Source of the DNA: JAFMKE01 sp037624485
Lineage (GTDB): Bacteria > Bacteroidota > Bacteroidia > Chitinophagales > UBA8649
Length of the DNA stretch: 64,000 nt
Assembly (NCBI GenBank): GCA_037624485.1
Contig: JASJJC010000014.1
Span: 1-64,000, forward strand
Reading direction: 5' to 3'
A model generated the notes under the pieces. That model did no database searches, was not told where the DNA came from, and saw nothing but the letters and a program-made list of their open reading frames with translations. Within the stretch, counting starts at the first letter, position 1. Each line of letters begins with the position of its first letter. A program made the position numbers and the translations under genes. This document shows positions 8,127 through 16,940 of the stretch, one piece after another.

Positions 8127-10388
8127 ATGAAAACAAACAAGCAAGAAGCTCTCGATTACCACAGTCAAGGTAGGAAAGGGAAGATTGAAGTTATTCCAAG
8201 TAAACCAACGAGCACTCAACGAGATTTGTCTTTGGCTTATTCACCCGGTGTAGCAGAACCCTGCATAGCTATTCATGAGAACCCCGAAGATGTTTATAAA
8301 TACACAGCTAAAGGAAACTTAGTCGCTGTCATATCGAATGGAACGGCTGTTTTAGGACTAGGTGACTTAGGGCCTGAAGCGTCTAAACCTGTAATGGAAG
8401 GAAAGGGTTTATTGTTCAAGATCTTTGCAGATATTGATGTATTTGATATTGAGATTAATGAGACTGATGTCGATGCTTTCGTAAAAACAGTTAAAGCCAT
8501 TGCCCCCACCTTTGGCGGAATTAATTTAGAAGATTTAAAAGCTCCTGAAGCTTTTGAAATAGAGCGCCGGCTCAAAGAAGAATTGCAGATTCCAATCATG
8601 CATGACGATCAGCACGGTACAGCGATAATCTCTTCAGCTGCCTTATTAAATGCATTAGAGATTGCAGAAAAGAAAATAGGAAATGTAAAAGTTATCGTCA
8701 ATGGAGCCGGCGCATCAGCTATATCTTGTGCGAAATTGTATATAGCTCTTGGTGTTAAAAAGAATAACATCTATATGTTTGATTCTAAAGGTTTAATTAC
8801 ATCGCAGCGAGAAAACCTCGATGAGCATAAGCAGTTGTTTGCTCGTAAAGATGGAGAAATCTCCTTATTGGAAGCCATGAAAGATGCGGATGTTTTCCTG
8901 GGCTTATCCAAAGGCAACGTAATTGCCAAGGGTATGATAAAAAGCATGGCAAATAATCCTATTGTCTTTGCTTTAGCCAATCCTGATCCAGAGATTCCCT
9001 ATGAGGATGCCATCGCTGCGCGTAAGGATATTATCATGGCCACTGGTCGAAGTGATCATCCTAATCAAGTAAACAATGTATTGGGCTTCCCCTTCATTTT
9101 TAGAGGGGCCTTGGATGTCAGAGCAACTTGTATCAATGAAGAAATGAAATTGGCTGCTGTAGTTGCCATTGCAAAAATTGCTAAGGAAACCGTTCCTGAA
9201 GAAGTGAATGAAGCCTACAGCGAAAGAAATCTCAGCTTCGGTAGAGAGTTGATTATACCGAAACCATTAGACCCTCGTCTAATATCAAGAATAGCTCCAG
9301 CTGTAGCTAAAGCTGCTATGGAAAGCGGTGTGGCTAAAGCGCCAATAACTGACTGGGACCGATATGATTTAGAATTAAAGAAAAGATTAGGACTTGATAA
9401 CAAGCTTATCAAAAACATTACTCAACGAGCCAAAAAGAAACCTAAAAAAGTAGTTTTTGCAGAAGCAGATAATTATAAAATTCTAAAAGCGGCCTATCTT
9501 GCTCATGACGAAGGAATTGCAATCCCTATCCTCTTAGGCAACAAAGAGAAAATCTATGACATGATGGAAGAGTATAACCTTCAATTTAAATGTAAGGTTA
9601 TTGATCCACGTGAAAAGTCAGAAAAGGCAAGGCGAGCGAAATACGCAAAAATCTTATTTGATAAAAGAAAGCGCAGAGGTTTGACTTTATACGAAGCAGA
9701 AAAATTGATGCATGAAAGAAACTATTTTGGCTCAGCTATGGTAGAAACGGCCGATGCAGATGCGCTAATTTCAGGATTAACAAGAAATTATTCGACTGCT
9801 ATTAAACCCGCTTTACAGGTCATTGGCGTGGAGGAAGGTGTTTCAAGGATTGCTGGAATGTATATTATGATTACAAAAGATGGTCCTTTCTTTTTTGCTG
9901 ATACCACAGTTAATTTGAATCCTTGCGCTGAAGAGATTGCTGATATAACTAAACTAGTTGTTCGTGAAGTAAGGAAACTAAATATTGAACCAAGGGTTGC
10001 GCTTCTTTCCTACTCTAATTTCGGTTCAAATGAAGGAGAAGATGCTGTTAAAATGGGGAATGCATTGAAGTTACTCAAAGAGGATAAGGACCTTATTGTT
10101 GACGGTGAAATTCAAGCAAATTTTGCACTGAATACAGAATTAGTGGATGACTTCTTCAGTTTTTCGGCCTTAGCAAAAAAGAGTGCAAACACCCTAATCT
10201 TTCCGAACCTGTCTTCGGGCAATATTTCTTACAAGTTAATTCAGGAAATGACGCAAGTTGAATCTATTGGACCAGTACTTTTAGGTATGAAAAAACCTGT
10301 CCACGTGCTTCAGATTGGCTCCTCGGTCCGTGAAATACTAAATATGGTAAGCATCGCGGTAACAGATGCCCAAGGCAAAACTTTTTAA
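8127..10388 (+). CDS. maeB: NADP-dependent malic enzyme with phosphotransacetylase-like C-terminal domain
   Basis: A 753-residue MaeB-type enzyme that oxidatively decarboxylates malate to pyruvate. The N-terminal half (about residues 1-410) carries the malic-enzyme motifs SLAYSPGVAEPC, MHDDQHGTAI and VNGAGASAISCAKL (NADP-binding fold). The C-terminal half (about 430-753) resembles phosphate acetyltransferase, with KKVVFAEAD and the segment SALAKKSANTLIFPNL. In this family the PTA-like domain is regulatory (acetyl-CoA sensing) rather than catalytic. The ATG at 8127 is used; an ATG at 8120 is out of frame. A -7-like box TATCTTTA lies at 8100-8107. It is monocistronic and convergent with leuS. 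Confidence 0.95.
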   Translation: MKTNKQEALDYHSQGRKGKIEVIPSKPTSTQRDLSLAYSPGVAEPCIAIHENPEDVYKYTAKGNLVAVISNGTAVLGLGDLGPEASKPVMEGKGLLFKIFADIDVFDIEINETDVDAFVKTVKAIAPTFGGINLEDLKAPEAFEIERRLKEELQIPIMHDDQHGTAIISSAALLNALEIAEKKIGNVKVIVNGAGASAISCAKLYIALGVKKNNIYMFDSKGLITSQRENLDEHKQLFARKDGEISLLEAMKDADVFLGLSKGNVIAKGMIKSMANNPIVFALANPDPEIPYEDAIAARKDIIMATGRSDHPNQVNNVLGFPFIFRGALDVRATCINEEMKLAAVVAIAKIAKETVPEEVNEAYSERNLSFGRELIIPKPLDPRLISRIAPAVAKAAMESGVAKAPITDWDRYDLELKKRLGLDNKLIKNITQRAKKKPKKVVFAEADNYKILKAAYLAHDEGIAIPILLGNKEKIYDMMEEYNLQFKCKVIDPREKSEKARRAKYAKILFDKRKRRGLTLYEAEKLMHERNYFGSAMVETADADALISGLTRNYSTAIKPALQVIGVEEGVSRIAGMYIMITKDGPFFFADTTVNLNPCAEEIADITKLVVREVRKLNIEPRVALLSYSNFGSNEGEDAVKMGNALKLLKEDKDLIVDGEIQANFALNTELVDDFFSFSALAKKSANTLIFPNLSSGNISYKLIQEMTQVESIGPVLLGMKKPVHVLQIGSSVREILNMVSIAVTDAQGKTF

Positions 10389-10440
10389 GTGCTTAGAGTA
10401 GGATTATGCTTGTAAAGCAATACTAGCGATTACTAGTAAA

Positions 10441-13230
10441 CTAGACTACGATATTCACTATTCGTCCAGGAACGAAGATGAATTTTCGCAGCTCTTTACC
10501 TTCTACCCATTTCTGAACAACGGCATTAGCCAACACTTGAGCTTTCGCATCTTCCTGCGAAACATCCGCCGCTAAGTCAATCTTTACCCGCATTTTTCCA
10601 TTGATGGAAACCGGATAATTAATCACGGATTCCGTCAGATACTTTTCTTCAAATTCCGGATAAGACACATCTTTTACAACAGAGCTTTCATGACCCAATT
10701 GTTCCCAAAGTTCTTCTGAAATATGGGGTGCAAATGGTGATAATAACTTAACCAATTCAGACAATACTGCTCGATTATTACACTTCATTTCACCTAAATC
10801 ATTTACACAAATCATAAATGCGGACACGCAGGTATTGAAAGAAAAGCGTTCTACATCGTCATTTACTTTTTTGATACACGTATGCAAGACTTTCATTTCT
10901 TTCTCAGAAGCTTTGCCATCAGAAACTACAAAATTATCCGCAGTATCATGAAAGAGATTCCAAGTTTTACGCAAGAACTTAGCAACACCATCGATTCCTT
11001 TTGTTTGCCAAGGTTTGTGATTCTCAATAGGTCCAAGAAACATTTCAAACATTCGAAAACAATCTGCTCCGTATTGCTCAATAACATCATCAGGGCTCAC
11101 TACATTATGCTTGGACTTAGACATCTTCTCTACCTCATGACCAACAATGTATTTACCATCTTCAAGCACAAATTCAGCACTTGCATGCTCTGGACGCCAT
11201 TTCTTTAGTCCTTCTAGATCCAACTCTCCCTTGTCATTGACCAAATCAATAGCCACGTGTATAGGATTCGTGTCGTAAGTATCTTTCAAATTATAGGAGA
11301 CATATTTGTTTTCACCAAGCACCTTATATTCAAAAGCACTCTCTCCCTGAATCATTCCTTGATTAATTAATTTCTTGAATGGCTCTTCTGTTGGGACATA
11401 AGCTAAATCGTATAAGAATTTATGCCAAAAACGCGCATACATTAGATGGCCTACTGCGTGTTCTGTCCCTCCAACATACAAATCCACATCTTGCCAATAA
11501 TCTAAAGCTGCTGCACTGCAAAATTCATTCGAGTTATTTGGATCCATATACCGTAAAAAGTACCATGAACTGCCCGCATTGCCAGGCATCGTGTCCGTAT
11601 CAATTGGCATACCTTTATACTGCCAATCTTCCACTTTACTTAATGGAGCTTTACCATTTACAGGTTTTATATCTTCCATTGAGGGCAACTCCAATGGCAA
11701 CTCCTCTTCAGGCAACTGGTGAGCAATTCCCTCTTCATCGTAAGCAATAGGAAAAGGTTCTCCCCAATAGCGCTGTCGACTAAAATTTGCATCACGAAGT
11801 TTATAATTGACCTTCAAATTCCCCCTACCCTTATCTTCAATATATTGAATCGCTAACGGGATAGCCACTTTCACCTCCAAGCCATTCAAAAAATCTGAAT
11901 TAATCATCTTACCTAACTTGTCGGCATTTGTAGCATCAGGATAGTCCGATTTATCGCAGATATCAATGATATCAATTTCAAACTTTGTCGCAAAAGCATG
12001 ATCCCGATCATCGTCACTTGGAACAGCCATGATAGCACCTGTACCGTAATCAACTAATACATATTCACTGATCCAAATTGGAATTTGTTTTCCAGTAAAT
12101 GGATGAATCGCATAGGCTCCAGTAAACTCACCACTGACTTCTTTCGAGGCTTGTCGATCTACATTAGACTTGCTTTTCGCGCGCTTTTTGTATGCCTCTA
12201 CCCTTTCAATATTCTCAGTACTTGTCAATTCATTAACCAAAGGATGTTCTGGTGCTAACACCATAAACGTAACTCCAAAAATAGTATCTGGACGGGTAGT
12301 AAATACTTCTAAGCTTTGGTTCTCTTCATCAGAGCTGGAAGAGTTAGGCTTGGGGGCAAGTTCAAAAACCACTTTCGCTCCCTCACTCTTTCCAATCCAA
12401 TTTTCCTGCTGCGCTTTCAAACTTTCAGACCACTCTAAATCTTGAATACTATTTAATAATCGTTCGGCATATGCAGTTATTCTCAAACTCCATTGCAACA
12501 ATGGCTTTTGCACTACAGGGTGACCTCCTCGCTCAGAGAATCCATTAATTACCTCATCATTAGCCAATACCGTTCCAAGAGCTTCGCACCAATTAACAAA
12601 GGAAACTTTACGAAACGCTAATCGATAATGCATTAAAATTTCTTCTTGCTCCCTCTTTGAAAACGCCTTCCATTCTTCCGCGGTAAACTCTCCTGAATAA
12701 TCAGTGAAAGCTGAAGTTTTTAAATTTCCATCCGTTTCAAACTGCTCCATCAAAAAGCTGATGGGTTTGGCTTTATCAGCAGTCGTGCAGTAACAATAGT
12801 TAAACATTTTAGTAAATATCCACTGCGTCCATTTGTAATAACTTGGATCACTGGTGATTACTTCTCTACTCCAGTCAAATGATAACCCTATCAAATTTAA
12901 TTGCCTTTTGTAGGTGGCAATATTCTCCGCAGTTGTCTGTATGGGATGTTTCCCAGTCTCAATGGCATATTGCTCTGCGGGCAAACCAAAGGCATCAAAT
13001 CCCATGGGATGCAATACATTATAGCCTTTCAAACGTTTGTAGCGCGAATAGATATCACTAGCAACATAACCTAAGGGATGCCCAACATGCAAGCCACTAC
13101 CTGAAGGGTAAGGAAACATATCTAAAACATAAAATTTCGGCTTAGAAGTATCCAATTCTACCTTATAGCTTTGCTCTTCTTTCCATCTACTTTGCCACTT
13201 CGATCTAAGTGCTTTAGGGTTATATGCCAT
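10441..13230 (-). CDS. leuS: Leucyl-tRNA synthetase
   Basis: A class I aminoacyl-tRNA synthetase that charges tRNA-Leu, 929 residues from the ATG at 13230. That ATG gives the normal family N-terminus (MAYNPKALRSKWQ); the longer frame to 13278 would add 16 hydrophobic residues untypical for a cytosolic enzyme. The HIGH signature appears as HVGH (residues 48-51) after PYPSGSG, the CP1 editing domain includes TTRPDTIFG, and the KMSKS loop is EKMSKSKHN. The anticodon-binding region and C-terminal domain follow. It is longer than many bacterial LeuRS because of insertions in the editing and leucine-specific regions, as is usual in Bacteroidota. A -7 box lies at 13260-13267 on the minus strand. Confidence 0.96.
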   Translation of the reverse strand: MAYNPKALRSKWQSRWKEEQSYKVELDTSKPKFYVLDMFPYPSGSGLHVGHPLGYVASDIYSRYKRLKGYNVLHPMGFDAFGLPAEQYAIETGKHPIQTTAENIATYKRQLNLIGLSFDWSREVITSDPSYYKWTQWIFTKMFNYCYCTTADKAKPISFLMEQFETDGNLKTSAFTDYSGEFTAEEWKAFSKREQEEILMHYRLAFRKVSFVNWCEALGTVLANDEVINGFSERGGHPVVQKPLLQWSLRITAYAERLLNSIQDLEWSESLKAQQENWIGKSEGAKVVFELAPKPNSSSSDEENQSLEVFTTRPDTIFGVTFMVLAPEHPLVNELTSTENIERVEAYKKRAKSKSNVDRQASKEVSGEFTGAYAIHPFTGKQIPIWISEYVLVDYGTGAIMAVPSDDDRDHAFATKFEIDIIDICDKSDYPDATNADKLGKMINSDFLNGLEVKVAIPLAIQYIEDKGRGNLKVNYKLRDANFSRQRYWGEPFPIAYDEEGIAHQLPEEELPLELPSMEDIKPVNGKAPLSKVEDWQYKGMPIDTDTMPGNAGSSWYFLRYMDPNNSNEFCSAAALDYWQDVDLYVGGTEHAVGHLMYARFWHKFLYDLAYVPTEEPFKKLINQGMIQGESAFEYKVLGENKYVSYNLKDTYDTNPIHVAIDLVNDKGELDLEGLKKWRPEHASAEFVLEDGKYIVGHEVEKMSKSKHNVVSPDDVIEQYGADCFRMFEMFLGPIENHKPWQTKGIDGVAKFLRKTWNLFHDTADNFVVSDGKASEKEMKVLHTCIKKVNDDVERFSFNTCVSAFMICVNDLGEMKCNNRAVLSELVKLLSPFAPHISEELWEQLGHESSVVKDVSYPEFEEKYLTESVINYPVSINGKMRVKIDLAADVSQEDAKAQVLANAVVQKWVEGKELRKFIFVPGRIVNIVV

Positions 13231-13259
13231 AAATAAATTATTTATTAATAATAAGACTA

Positions 13260-13267
13260 CAAATTTA
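13260..13267 (-). promoter_or_regulatory. Bacteroidota-type -7 box for leuS
   Basis: The minus strand reads TAAATTTG, a full TAnnTTTG match, about 30 bp before the chosen leuS ATG (13230). This also argues against a start at 13278, which lies upstream of the box. Confidence 0.5.
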
Positions 13268-13387
13268 AAAGATTTCACACACGTAACACCCTAATTCGAT
13301 AAAGATTTTACCCTCACCTAGGATTCCTTCGATTGACACACCATTTTGAGCCACTTTAAAATATTTAGTGGTGTGATTAGAAAAGAT

Positions 13388-14242
13388 TTATGCAGTAATT
13401 TTAGCCTTATTCACTTTGGTAAACCATAAATTTAAGAGAACACCGCAGACCACCAAACTTATTCCAAGTAAAGTAATCCATCCATAATCGTCTTTAAAAA
13501 ACACATATCCAATGACAATCGCATAAACAATTGTTAAGTAACGTACTATGCTTACTTTTCCTACCTCTTCCAATTGCAATGCTTTGGTCATATTTACCTG
13601 TGCAATTTGCGTCGAAATACCAATACCAATTAAAATTAAATATTCCATCATATTCGGCTGAACCCATTTAAAATAAGTCAAAATTCCGGCAACCGGTAAG
13701 GCGATTAAAGGGAAATAAAAAACAACTACCAGCGGATGATCGGTATCTTTCAATTTCCGGATCATATTATAAGCTAGGGCCGAAATAAAAGCAGCTAATA
13801 TGGCCAGTAAAAAATATAGAATAGACATATCTGGGTTAAAGCCCTTAATTATTGCTACTCCAGCAAATGAAACTAAAAAAAAGAACCATTGTGGCAACGC
13901 CACTCGTTCCTTTAAGATAAAAATAGCAAGAATGGTCGTGAAAATTGGAGACAATTGCATGATGGTGACTGCCGAAGCAAATGGCATCTTTTGTAAACAA
14001 AGGAAATAAAGAGACAAGGCCACCAAGCCAAATAGGCCGCGTAAAAACAAGATGGATTTATTATTTCCCAAAAATGAAATTCCTAATCGCTTAATCATTA
14101 TGGCACTAATGACTAGCGTAACTAAACTTCTAAAAAATACAATTTCGATAGCAGGTATATTATCGAGATACTTAACCCCAACATTCATGAAAGAGAAGAA
14201 TATACCAGCCACAAGCATATGCTTTATCCCTTTTGACAACAT
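13388..14242 (-). CDS. DMT superfamily (EamA) membrane transporter
   Basis: A 284-residue, very hydrophobic protein with about ten predicted transmembrane segments in two EamA-type repeats (about residues 1-140 and 145-275). The first repeat has the family-like segment FMNVGVKYLDNIPAIEIVFF, and LKERVALPQWF marks the junction after helix 4. Such carriers export or import small metabolites; the substrate is unknown. It starts 3 bp after the stop of the crotonase-family gene on the same strand, so the two are probably one transcript. Confidence 0.87.
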   Translation of the reverse strand: MLSKGIKHMLVAGIFFSFMNVGVKYLDNIPAIEIVFFRSLVTLVISAIMIKRLGISFLGNNKSILFLRGLFGLVALSLYFLCLQKMPFASAVTIMQLSPIFTTILAIFILKERVALPQWFFFLVSFAGVAIIKGFNPDMSILYFLLAILAAFISALAYNMIRKLKDTDHPLVVVFYFPLIALPVAGILTYFKWVQPNMMEYLILIGIGISTQIAQVNMTKALQLEEVGKVSIVRYLTIVYAIVIGYVFFKDDYGWITLLGISLVVCGVLLNLWFTKVNKAKITA

Positions 14243-14245
14243 GAA

Positions 14246-15007
14246 TTACTTTTTGCTGAGTTGCAGAACTAAATCACCCAATATCTTACGGGTATCTTCA
14301 CTCCACCAGTGCTTTGAAATTTCCGCCTTAAGCGGTTCGTCAAAAGCAACATAATGGGCCAATAAAGCAGTGCGCATGTTTGACTTACTATGCGTCCAAG
14401 TTCGTTGATTAAAACTTAAATATTTCAGAAGACGAGATTTTGCAGCTTCCAAAACATTGCCTTCCTCAACACATTCATCAATCAAACCATTATCAAGCGC
14501 TTCTGTAACCGATAATAACTTACCTTCCAAAATAAATTGCATCGCTCGTCTCGAACCAATGCAGTTTTCATAAAGGTGATAAATAAATTTTGGCAAGACA
14601 ATACCTACGGGCACTTCATTCAATCCAATTCGATATTTACCTTCTGCCATAATCCGATAATCACAGCATAGCGCAAGCACACATCCGCCTGCAGGAGAAT
14701 GTCCAGTTATGGATCCAACTAAGGGTTTCGGAAAAGACAACATGGTCTTTATCGCTGAAAACAAAGATTCAAATAATTCTAAAACTTGATGCTCATCGTA
14801 TGCATACAATTCAATTACATCTAGTCCAGCTGAAAAAAATCGTTCTTTTCCGGTCAATATAACTCCATGAATATCAGAATTGCTCGCTAAGTCATTAAAA
14901 CAAGTAAGCAAATCCTTCAGCATTTCAGTATTAATAGGATTCGCGCTTCCCCTGTCCAATTGAACTATGGCATAATTATTTTCTCTAGTAACTTTTAATG
15001 TATTCAT
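14246..15007 (-). CDS. Enoyl-CoA hydratase/isomerase family protein
   Basis: A 253-residue crotonase-fold protein. The oxyanion-hole segments are visible: FFSAGLDV near residue 57 and GHSPAGGCVLALCCDYRIMA near 104-123. A single acidic residue follows in GLNEVPVGIVLP; one Glu at this position is typical of delta3,delta2-enoyl-CoA isomerases rather than hydratases, which use two. It could therefore act with the dienoyl-CoA reductase at 102-980 in oxidising unsaturated acyl chains, though the two genes are far apart. It is the first gene of a two-gene unit with the EamA transporter. A general crotonase-fold call is safe; the isomerase activity is inferred. Confidence 0.85.
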   Translation of the reverse strand: MNTLKVTRENNYAIVQLDRGSANPINTEMLKDLLTCFNDLASNSDIHGVILTGKERFFSAGLDVIELYAYDEHQVLELFESLFSAIKTMLSFPKPLVGSITGHSPAGGCVLALCCDYRIMAEGKYRIGLNEVPVGIVLPKFIYHLYENCIGSRRAMQFILEGKLLSVTEALDNGLIDECVEEGNVLEAAKSRLLKYLSFNQRTWTHSKSNMRTALLAHYVAFDEPLKAEISKHWWSEDTRKILGDLVLQLSKK

Positions 15008-15054
15008 TATTTCCTAAATCCAAGCTATTAACATAATTCTATAATTTTAATCGA

Positions 15055-15432
15055 TTAAAAAGGTAAATCTTCTAAATCCTCACGCGCATCAACATTGTTA
15101 TTTATATTGTTTACAGGAGCTGCATCTTGATTGAAACTTTCATTGGGTGGAGGTGTATTTCTCATAGCGGACTCCCCTTCAACTTTCCAAGCATTTAAAT
15201 TGGTGAAATACTTTCCTTGCCACTCTCTACCTCGTAAATCGAAATGTACTTTCAAATCATCTCCTTCTTTGTAGTTGTCGATGATCGCACATCTATCTTG
15301 AGTTAATTGAAACTTTACAAATTGAGGATATTCCCCTGCTGTTTCAACGACAAATTCTCTTGCTTTAAAAGATTCTGTTTTTTGTTCTGTTTCAAACACT
15401 TTATGTAATTTTCCTGTAATATCTAATGCCAT
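15055..15432 (-). CDS. DUF3127 domain protein with SSB-like acidic tail
   Basis: A 125-residue protein of the DUF3127 family, common in Bacteroidota and their phages. The N-terminal about 85 residues are a compact beta-rich domain (MALDITGKLHKVFE, then FVKFQLTQDRCAIIDNY and a WQGKYFTNLNAWKVE strand), compatible with an OB-like fold. A low-complexity Pro/Asn linker follows, and the protein ends in DLEDLPF. Single-stranded-DNA-binding proteins have the same plan: OB fold, disordered linker, and an acidic tip ending in Pro-Phe that recruits repair and replication proteins. An accessory ssDNA-binding role is therefore possible but unproven. It has its own promoter, divergent from cca. Confidence 0.85.
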   Translation of the reverse strand: MALDITGKLHKVFETEQKTESFKAREFVVETAGEYPQFVKFQLTQDRCAIIDNYKEGDDLKVHFDLRGREWQGKYFTNLNAWKVEGESAMRNTPPPNESFNQDAAPVNNINNNVDAREDLEDLPF

Positions 15433-15448
15433 TCTGTTTAATTTTATG

Positions 15449-15479
15449 TAAAGTTATTAGTTAATGCAATAATATTCAA
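15449..15479 (-). promoter_or_regulatory. Promoter of the DUF3127 gene
   Basis: On the minus strand TTG (15477-15479), a 20-bp spacer, then TAACTTTA (15449-15456). This is close to the Bacteroidota TTG/TAnnTTTG pattern. The ATG is at 15432, giving a leader of roughly 10-15 bases. Confidence 0.55.
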
Positions 15480-15490
15480 TCCTATTTAGA

Positions 15491-15520
15491 TTGTTTATGC
15501 ACATTTGTTGCTTAGTTTTG
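15491..15520 (+). promoter_or_regulatory. Strong Bacteroidota-type promoter directly before cca
   Basis: TTG (15491-15493), a 19-bp spacer and TAGTTTTG (15513-15520) match the TTG-N19-TAnnTTTG consensus exactly. The box ends only 7 bases before the cca ATG (15528), so the mRNA should have almost no leader. Confidence 0.7.
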
Positions 15521-15527
15521 TGCTTTA

Positions 15528-16940
15528 ATGGAAAAAATCGAACTTAATCATATCATCTTTCAAAAAGTTAAAGAAGCTGCAACAAGCCTTGGCCTAGACA
15601 CCTATGTCGTTGGGGGTTATGTCCGTGATCAACTTATTGGTCGAAAATCAAAGGACATAGACTTTGTTTGCGTCGGAAGTGGAATCGAACTTGCTCGCAA
15701 AGTTGCTTCTTTACTTTCACCGAATTTAAAGGTAAATTTTTTTAAAACATATGGCACTGCCCAGTTTGTGTGGGAGGGCTGGGAATTAGAATTTGTAGGA
15801 GCGCGCAAAGAATCATACCGAAAAGACTCCCGAAATCCCTTGATTGAGGAAGGTAGTTTGACTGATGATCAAAATCGTAGAGATTTTACGATTAATGCCT
15901 TAGCTGCGTCGGTCAATATAGCTGATTTTGGAGAAATAATAGACCCTTTCAATGGCATCGAAGACCTAAAGAATGGCATTATTCAAACTCCATTAAATCC
16001 TGACATCACCTTTTCTGATGATCCACTTCGCATGATGAGAGCTATTCGCTTTGCAAGCCAGCTAAACTTTACCATTGCTGAGCCAACCTTAAAAGCCATT
16101 GAAAGGAACAAAGAGCGAATTGAAATTATTACGCAGGAAAGAATAACTACTGAACTAAATAAAATAGTTTTAGCAAAAAAACCTTCTATTGGATTTCTTT
16201 TGCTTGATCAAACCGGGCTGCTCCCTTATATTTTTGAAGAATTAAGTGAGCTTAAAGGAGTTGATTATTTTAAGAATCAAGGACATAAAGATAATTTTTA
16301 CCACACCTTACAAGTCTTGGATAATTTATGTGAAAATACGGACCATTTATGGTTAAGATGGTCTGCAATTTTACATGATATTGGCAAGCCAAAATCGAAA
16401 CGATTTGAGGAAGGAAACGGTTGGACTTTTCATGGACACGAGGTCATTGGAGAAAGGATGACACAAAACATTTTTAGAAAATTGAAACTTCCTTTAAACC
16501 AAGAAATGAAGTATGTTCAAAAGCTGGTTCGTCTGCACCTAAGGCCCATACCCATTGCTAGAGATGGGATTTCGGATTCAGCGATACGCCGATTACTTTT
16601 TGATGCTGGAGATGACATAGATGACCTTATGATGCTTTGTGAGGCAGATATAACCTCAAAAAATGAATCAAAGGTTAAACGAATATTAGCTAATTTTCAA
16701 ATTGTCAGAACAAAACTTAAAGAAATAGAAGAAAAGGATCATATCCGAAATTTTGAGCCGCCTATAAGTGGAGAACTTATTATGCAAGCATTTGATTTAA
16801 AACCTTGTAAAGAAATAGGCATTATTAAAAATCAAATAAAGGATGCCATTTTAGATGGAGAGATTCCAAATGAATTGAATGCTGCACAGGAATTAATGTT
16901 CCGACTCGGTGAAAAAATGGGATTAAAAAAAGTTGTCTAA
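15528..16940 (+). CDS. cca: CCA tRNA nucleotidyltransferase / poly(A) polymerase family with HD domain
   Basis: A 470-residue class II nucleotidyltransferase that builds or repairs the 3' CCA end of tRNAs. The head domain has VVGGYVRDQLIG (residues 27-38) and the metal-binding pair DID at 43-45, then the RRDFTINALA segment and DDPLRMMRAIRFA. A C-terminal HD domain has LHDIGKP (about residues 283-289) and the HGHE histidines. Bacteroidota enzymes commonly combine these domains. No later in-frame ATG is plausible, so the ATG at 15528 is retained despite the promoter lying only 7 bp upstream. Its stop codon overlaps the next ATG (TAATG), and it leads a long plus-strand gene run. Confidence 0.92.
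   Translation: MEKIELNHIIFQKVKEAATSLGLDTYVVGGYVRDQLIGRKSKDIDFVCVGSGIELARKVASLLSPNLKVNFFKTYGTAQFVWEGWELEFVGARKESYRKDSRNPLIEEGSLTDDQNRRDFTINALAASVNIADFGEIIDPFNGIEDLKNGIIQTPLNPDITFSDDPLRMMRAIRFASQLNFTIAEPTLKAIERNKERIEIITQERITTELNKIVLAKKPSIGFLLLDQTGLLPYIFEELSELKGVDYFKNQGHKDNFYHTLQVLDNLCENTDHLWLRWSAILHDIGKPKSKRFEEGNGWTFHGHEVIGERMTQNIFRKLKLPLNQEMKYVQKLVRLHLRPIPIARDGISDSAIRRLLFDAGDDIDDLMMLCEADITSKNESKVKRILANFQIVRTKLKEIEEKDHIRNFEPPISGELIMQAFDLKPCKEIGIIKNQIKDAILDGEIPNELNAAQELMFRLGEKMGLKKVV

Noticed and set aside
10420..10440. A small inverted repeat (ACTAG...CTAGT) between maeB and leuS as a shared terminator.
   Set aside because: The arms are only about five bases, AT-rich and without a following T-run.
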